Source: Pirellula sp. SH-Sr6A
Lineage (GTDB): Bacteria > Planctomycetota > Planctomycetia > Pirellulales > Pirellulaceae
Assembly (NCBI RefSeq): GCF_001610875.1
Contig: NZ_CP011272.1
Span: 1 to 64,000, forward strand
Reading direction: 5' to 3'
Length of the DNA: 64,000 nucleotides
This document shows, piece after piece, positions 10,270-18,952 of the stretch (position 1 is the first letter of the stretch; every line of letters begins with the position of its first letter). Both the position numbers and the translations under genes were made by a program. The notes below the pieces were generated by a model. That model made no database searches, had not been told where the DNA came from, and worked only from the letters and a program-made list of their open reading frames with translations.

Positions 10270-13095
10270 ATGCTGAATAAAGTCTTCACGACCATTCCAG
10301 TAGCCATCGCCTTATTGATGGCCTTTGCCTCCCTTCCTTGCTTGATTTCTACGGGTATCGCTGCCTCGGGCGAGGTCGACGTTGATCCCGCGGAGATATT
10401 AGCCGATCAAATCTCGCCCTGGCTGGATCGCTGGAACGAGACTCCTAATCCGCTCGCGGTGCATATCTCTTGCCAAGTCGAGATCGACCGCAAACCGCAA
10501 TCCATCGAGCTCCTTTTCGTTCGAGTCACGGCGGATCGATACACCCTCGCTTGCAAACACCCTGATTATGAAGCCACTCTTTGGAGATCCGAATACCGCA
10601 CGGCTTTGGTCCTGCCAAAGCATCGAACAGTGTTCTTCACCCAAGGGGAGACGGATGCGATACACCATCTGCGTTCGACCCAATTTCTTGACCGTTGGCT
10701 CAGTGAGGGGACTTGGCTCTACGCCGCAAAAAATTTACTTCAGTCCACCGAGGCGACCGATCTAGCTGGCGCGATTCTCTTTCTCTCAAAGATGAATCCA
10801 AAGTCGATCGACGGAACTTCCTCGAGCAACGATCAGCCCTATTGGGAGCTGCCCAACGGATCTTCCCTCTGGATTTCGGACGAAATAGCTCGCTTCCAAA
10901 GCGACGGAGCCAACGTCGTTTGCGAATTTCTCGCCGCGCACGACCCGAGGACACAACAAGCTCTCAAGAATCTATCGCAATTCGACACGATCGTTGCCAA
11001 GGAATACTGGACCGACTTCGAGATCCAATCGCTCGATCGCGCCGAATTGGAGCGGACATTCTCACGAGGGCTTCGAAGAGCCATGGAGGTCCTCGCTCCT
11101 TCTCCCCGGCTCAAACAGCCGAGCCAAAAGACCCGATCGGTCGACCATGGGATCCTGGAATGGGAAAATGGGGAGCGGATCGCGCTCCTCTGGGGAACGC
11201 CAGAGCAAATCGGGAAAGCCCACGGCGAGTTGCTTAAAGAAGAATCTTGGCGATGTATCGATTCAGTCGTCTATGGATTTGGTTCGGTGCAGACGATTGC
11301 AACGGGGAAATGGTTTCGCAGCGAACTCGAGTCCGCGTACGAGAGACTGGCCCCATTCATTCCCGATCGCCACAAAACAGAAACCGACGCATTGGCGGAT
11401 TCGTTGGGGGTCGAACGAAGGTTGATGGCGGTAGTCAACGTTTTCCCCGAGTTGTTTCACTGTTCGGGATTCGCCGTTTTTGGCTCCGCAACGAAAGATG
11501 GAAAACTCTATCACGGTCGTGTCCTGGATTATATGACGACGATCGGCTTGCAAGATTCCGCGACCACCTTCGTGATGGCACCCACTGGTTACCTTCCATT
11601 TGCAACGATCGGTTATGGTGGATTTGTGGGGAGTGTCAGTGGGATGAACTCCTCGCAAGTCTCCCTTGGGGAAATGGGGGGCCGAGGCGAAGGGAAATGG
11701 GATGGTGTCCCGATGGCGACCTTGATGCGCCGCGCTCTGGAGGAGTGCCAATCCATCGAGGAAGTGAAAAGGTTATGGACGACCAGTCCTCGCACATGTG
11801 AGTACTACTACGTATTTGCCGATGGAAAAAGCCGGACGGCGGTCGGTGTGGCTGCGACTCCCGATTCATTGCAGTTTGTTGCACCTGGGGAGTCGCATCC
11901 TTTGCTCGGAGATGGGATCCCCGATGCGGTCGTCCTGTCCGCCGGGGAAAGATTGACCGAGCTCAAGCGGCGGATTGGAAATTCACACGGGAAGATCGAC
12001 GCAGAAGTGGGACAGCAATTGATGTGTCGCCCCGTGGCAATGGATTCGAACCTCCATAACGTTTTATTCGTGCCCGAAGATGGGGTGTTTTATGTTGCGA
12101 ACGCGAGCCACGACAAACCTGCTGCCGATCGTTCTTACACTCGCATTTCACTCCAAGAAAAGATAGCGAAGATCCAGGTACAATCGGAAATCGCATGGAA
12201 GGCTTCGGATAGCATCCCCGTTTCGCCTGTCGATCCCATTGCCAAATCAACGGAGATATTGACTGGATTGCTTTGGAAAGGGGCAGAGTTTCCTGTGCAT
12301 GTCGAACACCTAGCCGACAAGAGATTCCTGAGATTTCCATCTCCATTATCCACCGAGGATCCCAATAATGATCTCGTTGCCCTGGAGTGGTTTCCTGCCA
12401 AGGAATCGAATGAAGCAGTATCATCGTATCCGGCGGTATTGGTTGTCCACGAATCCGGGAAAGGGATGACCGTTGGGAAGATGATCGCGCGCGGGCTGGC
12501 CTCGCAGGGTGTGCACGCGTTCATGATCCATTTGCCCCATTACGGTGTGCGCCGAACCGAATTGGCAGACCAAGCCGATCCTGCGATGGCGCTCAGGCAA
12601 TCGATCATGGACGTACGGCGAGGATTGGATGCGATTGCGAAGTGCCCCGGGGTTGATGCGACGCGTATCACGCTGCAAGGTACCAGTTTGGGCGGTTTCG
12701 TCGCTGCTACGACTGCTGGACTCGACGATCGCCCCAACCGATTGGTTATCCTCCTGGCTGGAGGGGATTTAATATCCGTCGTCCGGGATGGCAAAAAGGA
12801 CGCGCAAGGGTTCCGGAAGCAGATGTTGGAGCGAGGAATGAACGATGACGCGATAGACCGAGCGCTCGATGCCGTCGAACCACTCCACTTGGCCCATCGA
12901 ATCTCCTCTCAGAGAACTTGGCTTTACTCCGGAAAATACGATGACGTCGTACCACCCCGCTCCTCGAAACTTTTTGCAGAAGCGGCAAAGATTCCCCCAT
13001 CCCAACATATTGAACTGGAAGCCGATCACTATAGCGGCGCCCTGCTCTTACCAGGCATCGTCCAAGAGATCGCGACGATTGCGAAACAACAGTAA
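10270..13095 (+). CDS. Secreted fusion of a C45-type acyltransferase/peptidase and an alpha/beta hydrolase
   Basis: About 941 residues from the ATG at 10270; a GTG at 10258 is possible. Layout: signal peptide (MLNKVFTTIPVAIALLMAF), an uncharacterised region to about residue 290 that recalls lipoprotein-carrier-like domains, a C45/penicillin-acyltransferase-like Ntn domain (about 295-640), then an alpha/beta hydrolase (about 660-941). In the middle domain the likely nucleophile is Cys398 in FHCSGFAVFG, followed by GRVLDY; in the last domain Ser806 sits in the elbow GTSLGG. C45 enzymes normally self-cleave before the Cys, so the N-terminal part could be released as a propeptide. Joining the two hydrolases suggests consecutive hydrolysis of one substrate outside the cytoplasm, but this is inference. 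Confidence 0.78.
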   Translation: MLNKVFTTIPVAIALLMAFASLPCLISTGIAASGEVDVDPAEILADQISPWLDRWNETPNPLAVHISCQVEIDRKPQSIELLFVRVTADRYTLACKHPDYEATLWRSEYRTALVLPKHRTVFFTQGETDAIHHLRSTQFLDRWLSEGTWLYAAKNLLQSTEATDLAGAILFLSKMNPKSIDGTSSSNDQPYWELPNGSSLWISDEIARFQSDGANVVCEFLAAHDPRTQQALKNLSQFDTIVAKEYWTDFEIQSLDRAELERTFSRGLRRAMEVLAPSPRLKQPSQKTRSVDHGILEWENGERIALLWGTPEQIGKAHGELLKEESWRCIDSVVYGFGSVQTIATGKWFRSELESAYERLAPFIPDRHKTETDALADSLGVERRLMAVVNVFPELFHCSGFAVFGSATKDGKLYHGRVLDYMTTIGLQDSATTFVMAPTGYLPFATIGYGGFVGSVSGMNSSQVSLGEMGGRGEGKWDGVPMATLMRRALEECQSIEEVKRLWTTSPRTCEYYYVFADGKSRTAVGVAATPDSLQFVAPGESHPLLGDGIPDAVVLSAGERLTELKRRIGNSHGKIDAEVGQQLMCRPVAMDSNLHNVLFVPEDGVFYVANASHDKPAADRSYTRISLQEKIAKIQVQSEIAWKASDSIPVSPVDPIAKSTEILTGLLWKGAEFPVHVEHLADKRFLRFPSPLSTEDPNNDLVALEWFPAKESNEAVSSYPAVLVVHESGKGMTVGKMIARGLASQGVHAFMIHLPHYGVRRTELADQADPAMALRQSIMDVRRGLDAIAKCPGVDATRITLQGTSLGGFVAATTAGLDDRPNRLVILLAGGDLISVVRDGKKDAQGFRKQMLERGMNDDAIDRALDAVEPLHLAHRISSQRTWLYSGKYDDVVPPRSSKLFAEAAKIPPSQHIELEADHYSGALLLPGIVQEIATIAKQQ

Positions 13096-13242
13096 AGTCT
13101 CTGCTTTATCGCAATTGTACGGCGTCGATTCCCTGTTGTCTCTTGAAGTTTCCGTGGCGGTATTTGACTTCGCATGCTTTGCCTCCCATAGGTTGAATAG
13201 AACGGAGTTTCTTTTTCAACCCAACCGCGGACTGTCGCACGG

Positions 13243-14616
13243 ATGTCGATCAGGCAAATTGTCGCCGTACTGCTCCTAATGGGATGGGGTTCCACTGTAC
13301 TCGTGGAGTGCCCTATGCTCGTGGAGTGCCGAGGGGGGGAGTTACGTGCCTTGACCTCCGAGAAAGAGGCTTTGGAATTGCGTCTACAGCTGATCCAGGC
13401 TGCGGAGCATTCGATCGACCTCGTCTCCTTTCAAATCCGAGACGACCGTACAGGAGGACAAGTCCTCGCGCACTTGGTCGACGCGGCGTCGCGAGGCGTA
13501 TGTGTCCGTGTGATGGTCGATGGTCATTGGGGTAGCAACAGTCTTCCCAAACCACTTATGGATTATCTCATCCGCAGCGGAATCCAGTTTCGGGAGCGAC
13601 CGGTCGATGTTCGCTATCGGCTCGAGCTTGGACGTCCTCGCCTTCATGACAAGCTCCTGCATATCGATCAAAAGCACCTCATCATCGGAGGAAGAAACAT
13701 CGAGCAGGACTACTTCGGTATTGGAGAAAGAATCTACGTCGACGAAGACTTCTATATTCAAGGAATCTACCACGCATCGATCGCGGACTACATTGATTGT
13801 CGATGGAATGAATGCATCACCGCACAGCCACGACTCTATGGTGAAGAGGCCAAGCGGATGGTAAAGAAGCAAGTGCATCCTCAATGGAACAACATGCTCC
13901 GCGAACAAGCCCTTTGCGAAATCGAAAAGTGGCTGGCGGAGTGTCGAGCAGAGCCGCTAGCTGCATGCGACACATCCCGCTGCGGCAAGCTCGAACTCGA
14001 AACGGTACCCATCGAATGCGAACAGATCCAGTTCCTACACGATGTGGTCGGTGGCAAGAAGAATGCTCCCTGCGCAATCACGTCGCGAATCCACCAACTG
14101 TTAGAGGGATCGAGGTCCTCAATCGATCTCTGCACGCCTTATTGCGTCATCACACCGCAGCTAAAACGAATCTTGATCGCAGCCCGAGACCGAGGGGTTC
14201 AAGTTCGGATTCTCACCAATTCGCTTGAAACGACCGATCAAGTGGCGGCGCATGCCGGATTTGCGAACGAACGTCGTTGGCTGCTTCGGCACGGGGTGCA
14301 GGTATACGAGTTCCAAGGATGTTCGACCCTCCATGCCAAGTTGATTCTCGTCGATGGCAAGTGCTCGGTGATAGGCAGCCATAACTTGGATTACCTTTCG
14401 GAGAGGCGAAACTCGGAAGTCGCATTGTTGGTGATCGATGCCTCTTTCTCGCATGTCGTTCAAGACATCTACCAAGCTCTTTTACGGCAATCGCGTCTGT
14501 TGAAAACGGGCGAACTCTTGCTTTACGAAGCGAGGGAACAAAGTGTCGACCGGGACGAGCTGAGGTCTTTCCGACGACTTCGCTTCGCAGCCCCCTTCAT
14601 ACAGAAATACCTTTAG
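13243..14616 (+). CDS. Phospholipase D/cardiolipin synthase-like protein
   Basis: 457-residue protein with two HKD motifs, both intact: HDKLLHID near residue 130 and LHAKLILVD near residue 363, each followed by the family's G-G/S-xN stretch (GGRNIEQDYF; GSHNLDYLS). The first 25 residues are hydrophobic and probably act as a signal peptide or membrane anchor. The enzyme class makes or breaks phosphodiester bonds in phospholipids. A separate cardiolipin synthase may exist, so the physiological reaction is not certain. It lies 147 bases behind the C45 fusion gene and is convergent with the RNase HII-like gene. Confidence 0.88.
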   Translation: MSIRQIVAVLLLMGWGSTVLVECPMLVECRGGELRALTSEKEALELRLQLIQAAEHSIDLVSFQIRDDRTGGQVLAHLVDAASRGVCVRVMVDGHWGSNSLPKPLMDYLIRSGIQFRERPVDVRYRLELGRPRLHDKLLHIDQKHLIIGGRNIEQDYFGIGERIYVDEDFYIQGIYHASIADYIDCRWNECITAQPRLYGEEAKRMVKKQVHPQWNNMLREQALCEIEKWLAECRAEPLAACDTSRCGKLELETVPIECEQIQFLHDVVGGKKNAPCAITSRIHQLLEGSRSSIDLCTPYCVITPQLKRILIAARDRGVQVRILTNSLETTDQVAAHAGFANERRWLLRHGVQVYEFQGCSTLHAKLILVDGKCSVIGSHNLDYLSERRNSEVALLVIDASFSHVVQDIYQALLRQSRLLKTGELLLYEAREQSVDRDELRSFRRLRFAAPFIQKYL

Positions 14617-14641
14617 CCAGAGCTTCGTTTGGACCGCAGGT

Positions 14642-15721
14642 CTATTTGGTACGCCACCATTGCGATCGGCAAATACCGAGCTTCGTTGCGACGGATTCAA
14701 TCTCACTGGCAAATCGACACGCGTCGACATAATAGCCCGCGGTCGGTCGAATTTTTTTGCCACATGCCTTCTCCCAGTAGGAGTTCAGGCTGGCCATGGA
14801 TAGTTCTCGTACCCATTTGGCGATGACACTCGCAGCACCAGACGGAAGGAGCGAATCTCCCCCCACCCGAAACGATATCGCTACGTTGCATTCCCGCCAT
14901 TGCGTTTGATAGGTGGATAGCCTTGGGCTTTCACTGCCTATCTGGACCCAAGTGCCGTCCAACGCATTCATCACGATAGCTTGGTAGCGATTCCTGCCAC
15001 CATGTTTGTCGAAAAACATGTCGATGCACCTAGGACTTTCGCGACTAGGTTGGTTTGGCGAGCTTTCCTCGATTGGCTGCTCTACAGGTGATTGGGCCAA
15101 ACAGGATTCGGCTAGAGACTTGGCAAGCTGAAGGGAGAGTTCGCTTAGCACTGAAGATTTGTTGCCCGCTTCCGAGACCAATCGATTGAATTCCGGCTCG
15201 TCGATGCATCGAGCTTGAACTCCAAGGAGTTTCACCCCTGTTGGAGCAAGGTGCTGGGTCACCCGAGGACCTAACGTTGCGAGGATCGATCGACGCGAAT
15301 GGGGCCCCCATTCAGAATCCAACCCATCGTTCAGATACGTGTGAGATGGGAGCGAGCCGCCTGCGACCAGTTCGCAAAGCCATGGAACGGATTGGAGGCG
15401 TTCCCAATCCGTCGCCATAAGCCTTGATAGCGACAAGTCGGTATCAGCGCCTCCGGAACTGGACCAAAGGAGCCATTCCGCGGCTAAGGATAGGCTTGGC
15501 CAGCCGTACTTTCCCACGAGGATCTTTTTGGAATCCCCGATACTCAGAAAATCGTTTCGAGGGAAGGAGGGTTTTGGCTGAAAGCAGACGGCTAATGCCT
15601 GGCCGAGTTCTTCGATTGTCCATCGATCGGGAATCCACCATGCCGTTCCCCCGATCACCAGTGGTCCCATGCTAGGGCCGTACCCTGCTTCGTCGATACC
15701 GATGACGATACGTCCGCTCAT
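14642..15721 (-). CDS. RNase HII-like protein
   Basis: 359 residues from the ATG at 15721. The N terminus MSGRIVIGIDEAGYGPSMG matches the RNase HII active-site opening (IDEAGxGPxxGP), and later acidic residues such as FFDKHGGRNRY fit other active-site positions. It is about 150 residues longer than classical RNase HII, with a central extension. The start is fixed by an ATGA overlap with the upstream phosphatase, so the two genes are probably translationally coupled. RNase HII removes ribonucleotides from DNA; activity here is likely but the extended form is not the standard enzyme. Confidence 0.72.
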   Translation of the reverse strand: MSGRIVIGIDEAGYGPSMGPLVIGGTAWWIPDRWTIEELGQALAVCFQPKPSFPRNDFLSIGDSKKILVGKYGWPSLSLAAEWLLWSSSGGADTDLSLSRLMATDWERLQSVPWLCELVAGGSLPSHTYLNDGLDSEWGPHSRRSILATLGPRVTQHLAPTGVKLLGVQARCIDEPEFNRLVSEAGNKSSVLSELSLQLAKSLAESCLAQSPVEQPIEESSPNQPSRESPRCIDMFFDKHGGRNRYQAIVMNALDGTWVQIGSESPRLSTYQTQWRECNVAISFRVGGDSLLPSGAASVIAKWVRELSMASLNSYWEKACGKKIRPTAGYYVDACRFASEIESVATKLGICRSQWWRTK

Positions 15722-16386
15722 GGAGCAGGTGGCGTTAAGAGGTTGCCATATGGATCGGCTTGCCAGACCCGCCCCGTTTCCAGTTCCATCGCTGTGAGCC
15801 ATTTGCCGCCGTAGCAATACGTGTCGATGCAAATCAGATGCGGCAGCTCGATGATCCTCCCTTCGCGATCGTGCGTGTGGCCAACGATTGCTCGCTTTCC
15901 AGACATGTGGGGACCGGGGACTTCCTGCGTCAGTTTGACCCAACGGAGCAGATCGTCCGGTTGCTCGTCGAGCGGGAGGTCGGGGTCATAATTCGCGTGG
16001 ACCACAAAATGAGTGTCGTTTTCAAAGAAGTTCGGCAGGTTTTCGAGAAAATCGCGGTGGCTGCGCGGGACGCAGTTGAGATCCCCGACAAATCCGTAAG
16101 AGTCCATCGTCTGGACACCGCCGTGGTTCAACCAGGAAAACGGGGGGACTTCCCCCCGGAGGACTTCGAGCATCATATCCTCATGATTTCCTCTCAATGA
16201 CACCAACTGGCAGACTTCGCGCAATTCCAGCAGCCGGTCGATGACCCCTTTGGAATTTGGCCCGCGGTCGACATAATCACCAACCGTAACAATCGTGTCG
16301 TTCGAGGATGGTTCGATCGCCTCAATGAGAGCGTTGAATGCGTCCAAGCATCCGTGAATGTCCCCAATAACAACCGTTCTTTCCAT
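15718..16386 (-). CDS. PPP-family serine/threonine protein phosphatase (metallophosphoesterase)
   Basis: 222 residues with all metal-binding motifs of the PPP family: GDIHGC (9-14), GDYVDRGPNS, LRGNHED, VHANY and GHTHDREG. This small form resembles bacterial PrpA/ApaH-like phosphatases that act on phosphoproteins or dinucleotides. It is the upstream member of a two-gene unit with the RNase HII-like gene and overlaps it by four bases. The thioesterase gene is divergent. Confidence 0.92.
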   Translation of the reverse strand: MERTVVIGDIHGCLDAFNALIEAIEPSSNDTIVTVGDYVDRGPNSKGVIDRLLELREVCQLVSLRGNHEDMMLEVLRGEVPPFSWLNHGGVQTMDSYGFVGDLNCVPRSHRDFLENLPNFFENDTHFVVHANYDPDLPLDEQPDDLLRWVKLTQEVPGPHMSGKRAIVGHTHDREGRIIELPHLICIDTYCYGGKWLTAMELETGRVWQADPYGNLLTPPAP

Positions 16387-16457
16387 TTGCTGTCGCGTCC
16401 CTCTGTTGGAATGGTCTCATCCATCCTTCAGCTTATTCGCTAAACCGCACTCGGAAC

Positions 16458-16931
16458 ATGCCAAATCATCCAGACGCTATGACTTCAGAGCCACCATCGT
16501 CACCCCCGGAACATATCACTCCCCTGCGCGTGCGGTATTGCGAGATCGACGGCCAAGGCCGAGTGCATAACTCGCAGTATTTGAATTACTTCGAACGGGG
16601 GCGAGTCGAAATGCTGCGCAGCTTCGGAATCTCTTACAAGGAAATCGAGAAGTCTGGATTGATGCTCGTCGTCAAATCCATGCAAGTCGAGTTTCACTCC
16701 CCCGCCGAGTTCGATGAAGAATTAGAATTGGTGACTTCATTGAACCACAGCTACGGAGCGAGGATCGACCATGGATACCGAATTGTACGCCCCCCCGAAT
16801 CCGATCTATCCCGATCGATTGGCCCTATCGTCGTTACGGGAACTAGCAGTATTGCCTGCGTCGACCGAACCGGCAAAGTTCGCCGTCTGCCGAAAGAGCT
16901 ACAGTTGTTTCGCAGCCTCTCGGGGGATTGA
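16458..16931 (+). CDS. Acyl-CoA thioesterase, 4HBT (YbgC/FcbC-like) family
   Basis: 157-residue hotdog-fold protein. The active-site stretch is RYCEIDGQGRVHNSQYLNYF, matching the YbgC pattern in which an acidic residue is followed by a short loop and HxxYLxxFE. Such enzymes hydrolyse short acyl-CoA or acyl-ACP thioesters. The first 15 residues are polar and variable. Its 3-prime end overlaps the only upstream ATG of the next reading frame, so translation of the following gene may be linked. Confidence 0.88.
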   Translation: MPNHPDAMTSEPPSSPPEHITPLRVRYCEIDGQGRVHNSQYLNYFERGRVEMLRSFGISYKEIEKSGLMLVVKSMQVEFHSPAEFDEELELVTSLNHSYGARIDHGYRIVRPPESDLSRSIGPIVVTGTSSIACVDRTGKVRRLPKELQLFRSLSGD

Positions 16932-18876
16932 TCAAAAACTCGTTAGGAGTGGGCTCCTAAAAAGGGATCGATTTCGCGGACTCGACGGCTTCCTGCTAAC
17001 TTGCATCTCACTCCTTTTTTGTCTCGAAGCCTTGCTACAACGAACCGACGCGCAGTCTCTTGACGCCAGAACTTACGAAATGGATACCACCCAATGGCAG
17101 CGAGCGAACAGCGATCGTTTGAAATCCCCCACCGGTTGGCTCGCTTTAGCCGCTCATCTTTGGCTTGATCATCATTGGATGGACATTGGAGGGGACCCAT
17201 CCTTTCCTGGCCACCTAGGGAGCGATGCCCCCTCCGATCTTCATGTTCAGGCGATGACGATCGAAAATGAAGTTCGCGTGCGGACTCGCTCCCAGCACAC
17301 ACTCAAAATGCAGCAGTCGACTCGCGCGAATTCCGCTGATGCCATTGCGGAATCCGAATCCAGTATCCGCGATCTCCCAGCCATGGAATCAGCCTCGCTC
17401 AAGCTTCCGCTCGGTCTCGATGCGGATTGCCCCGATGTACTTATCCTAGCCGACCGTTATCGCCTGCAAGCGGTTCGACGCAACGGACGAGTTGCTCTCC
17501 GAGTGCGGGATCCGGAATCCTCGACGATCCAAGAGTTTCCTGGAAAGTTCTGGTTCCCAATCGATGCATACTACCGTGTTTCCGCGACGTTCACTCCTTA
17601 TCCTGAGAGCAAGTGGGTCACTCAGGCAAATTCGAAAGGGGAGCAAGCGGGAGTGGAGCAAGTGGGCGAGATTGCATTCGAACTCGACGGGCTTTCGGTG
17701 CAATGGATTGTTCAAGCCGAAAGCGACGATGAGCATTTGATCGTTTTTCGTGACGCTATGTGCGGCCAAGGCGCCTATCCAGCGTGTCGATTCCTCAACT
17801 TCTCTGTTCCCGATCTCCATGGCAAAGCGGAGGGAACGGTCCAGCTCGATTTCAATCGCTCCTACAATCCGCCTTGCGCGTTCTCGCCACACACCCTTTG
17901 CCCGTTGCCTCCGGACTCCAATAAAGTCAATTTCGCGATCCCGGTGGGGGAACGATATGCAACCCGAAACGAACGATTGCAGCGAATGCAGAAGGTCATG
18001 GGGAAACTACCCGAACCCTCACGGATTGTCCCGCTCGACGTGGAGTGGGGAGAGCGAAAGTCGATGGATGGGTACGACCGCATTCATCTGACTTATGCCT
18101 CCGAAGCAGGAGACCGAGTCCCGGCATGGCTATTGATTCCGCATGGAGTCCAGCGTGCGCCCGCCATGCTTTGCCTCCACCAAACCATCGCGATTGGAAA
18201 AGATGAACCTGTTGGGCTGGGAGAGCAGGAAAGCAAAAGGCAAGCTCTTCATCTCGTTCGGCGAGGTTACGTTTGTTTGGCTCCGGATTATCCGAGCTTT
18301 GGCGAATATCGATTTGATTTTCAGCGAGCCTTTCTAGAGGGTCGTTTCGAGAGCGGAACGATGAAATCCATTTGGAATAACATGCGTGCCGTCGATCTCC
18401 TCTGTTCGTTGCCCGAGGTAGACGCCGAGCGAATCGGTGTCATCGGGCATTCGCTCGGAGGGCATAACTCTTTGTTCACCGCCGCCTTTGACAGCAGGTT
18501 GAAGGTTGCTGTAACCAGCTGCGGTTTTTGCAGTTTCAGAAAATACTACGGTGGAAATCTAAAGGGCTGGACCAGCGATCGCTACATGCCGAAAATCGCA
18601 TCGGTTTACCAAAACGATCCGCAGCGCGTTCCGTTCGATTTCGACGACGTACTCATCTCCATCTTCCCTCGAGCGATCTATGTGATGGCACCCTTGCATG
18701 ACGCGAATTTCGATGTCACCGGCGTCAAGGATGTGCTCGCGAAAGTGGAGCCGGTTTACGAGCAGGCGAACGCACGCGAGAAATTGAAGGCAGCTTTTCC
18801 GGACGCAGCCCACGAATGGCCCGCGGATCAACGCGATGCCGCTTACGCATTCATTGACGCGATCCTCAAACGCTAG
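16771..18876 (+). CDS. DUF1684 plus alpha/beta hydrolase fusion, probably secreted (start uncertain)
   Basis: The longest frame has 701 residues. Residues about 105-395 fit DUF1684: GWLAL near the start and FNRSYNPPCAFSPHTLCPLP near the end. Residues about 420-701 form a dienelactone/acetyl-xylan-esterase-like hydrolase with elbow GHSLGGH and the terminal His in AHEWPAD. A signal peptide-like segment (KRDRFRG then GFLLTCISLLFCLEALL) lies at 64-90, followed by a plausible cleavage site. No ordinary start stands just before it: the ATG at 16771 is 161 bases inside the thioesterase gene, and the next ATG (17080) lies after the signal segment. A rare start such as the ATT at 16927, which overlaps the thioesterase stop, is possible. 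Confidence 0.75.
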   Translation: MDTELYAPPNPIYPDRLALSSLRELAVLPASTEPAKFAVCRKSYSCFAASRGIDQKLVRSGLLKRDRFRGLDGFLLTCISLLFCLEALLQRTDAQSLDARTYEMDTTQWQRANSDRLKSPTGWLALAAHLWLDHHWMDIGGDPSFPGHLGSDAPSDLHVQAMTIENEVRVRTRSQHTLKMQQSTRANSADAIAESESSIRDLPAMESASLKLPLGLDADCPDVLILADRYRLQAVRRNGRVALRVRDPESSTIQEFPGKFWFPIDAYYRVSATFTPYPESKWVTQANSKGEQAGVEQVGEIAFELDGLSVQWIVQAESDDEHLIVFRDAMCGQGAYPACRFLNFSVPDLHGKAEGTVQLDFNRSYNPPCAFSPHTLCPLPPDSNKVNFAIPVGERYATRNERLQRMQKVMGKLPEPSRIVPLDVEWGERKSMDGYDRIHLTYASEAGDRVPAWLLIPHGVQRAPAMLCLHQTIAIGKDEPVGLGEQESKRQALHLVRRGYVCLAPDYPSFGEYRFDFQRAFLEGRFESGTMKSIWNNMRAVDLLCSLPEVDAERIGVIGHSLGGHNSLFTAAFDSRLKVAVTSCGFCSFRKYYGGNLKGWTSDRYMPKIASVYQNDPQRVPFDFDDVLISIFPRAIYVMAPLHDANFDVTGVKDVLAKVEPVYEQANAREKLKAAFPDAAHEWPADQRDAAYAFIDAILKR

Positions 18877-18952
18877 CCACCACCAGACACCCTGGAGTCC
18901 GGCAGTGGCATGCTGCGATTGAGAATACGAGTCGGATTCGCGGTATCGACCC

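Noticed and set aside
15722-15943. N-terminal extension of the RNase HII-like gene by 74 residues
   Set aside because: The extension overlaps the phosphatase gene; the ATGA junction at 15718-15721 and the match of the family's first residues to MSGRIVIGIDEAG fix the later start.
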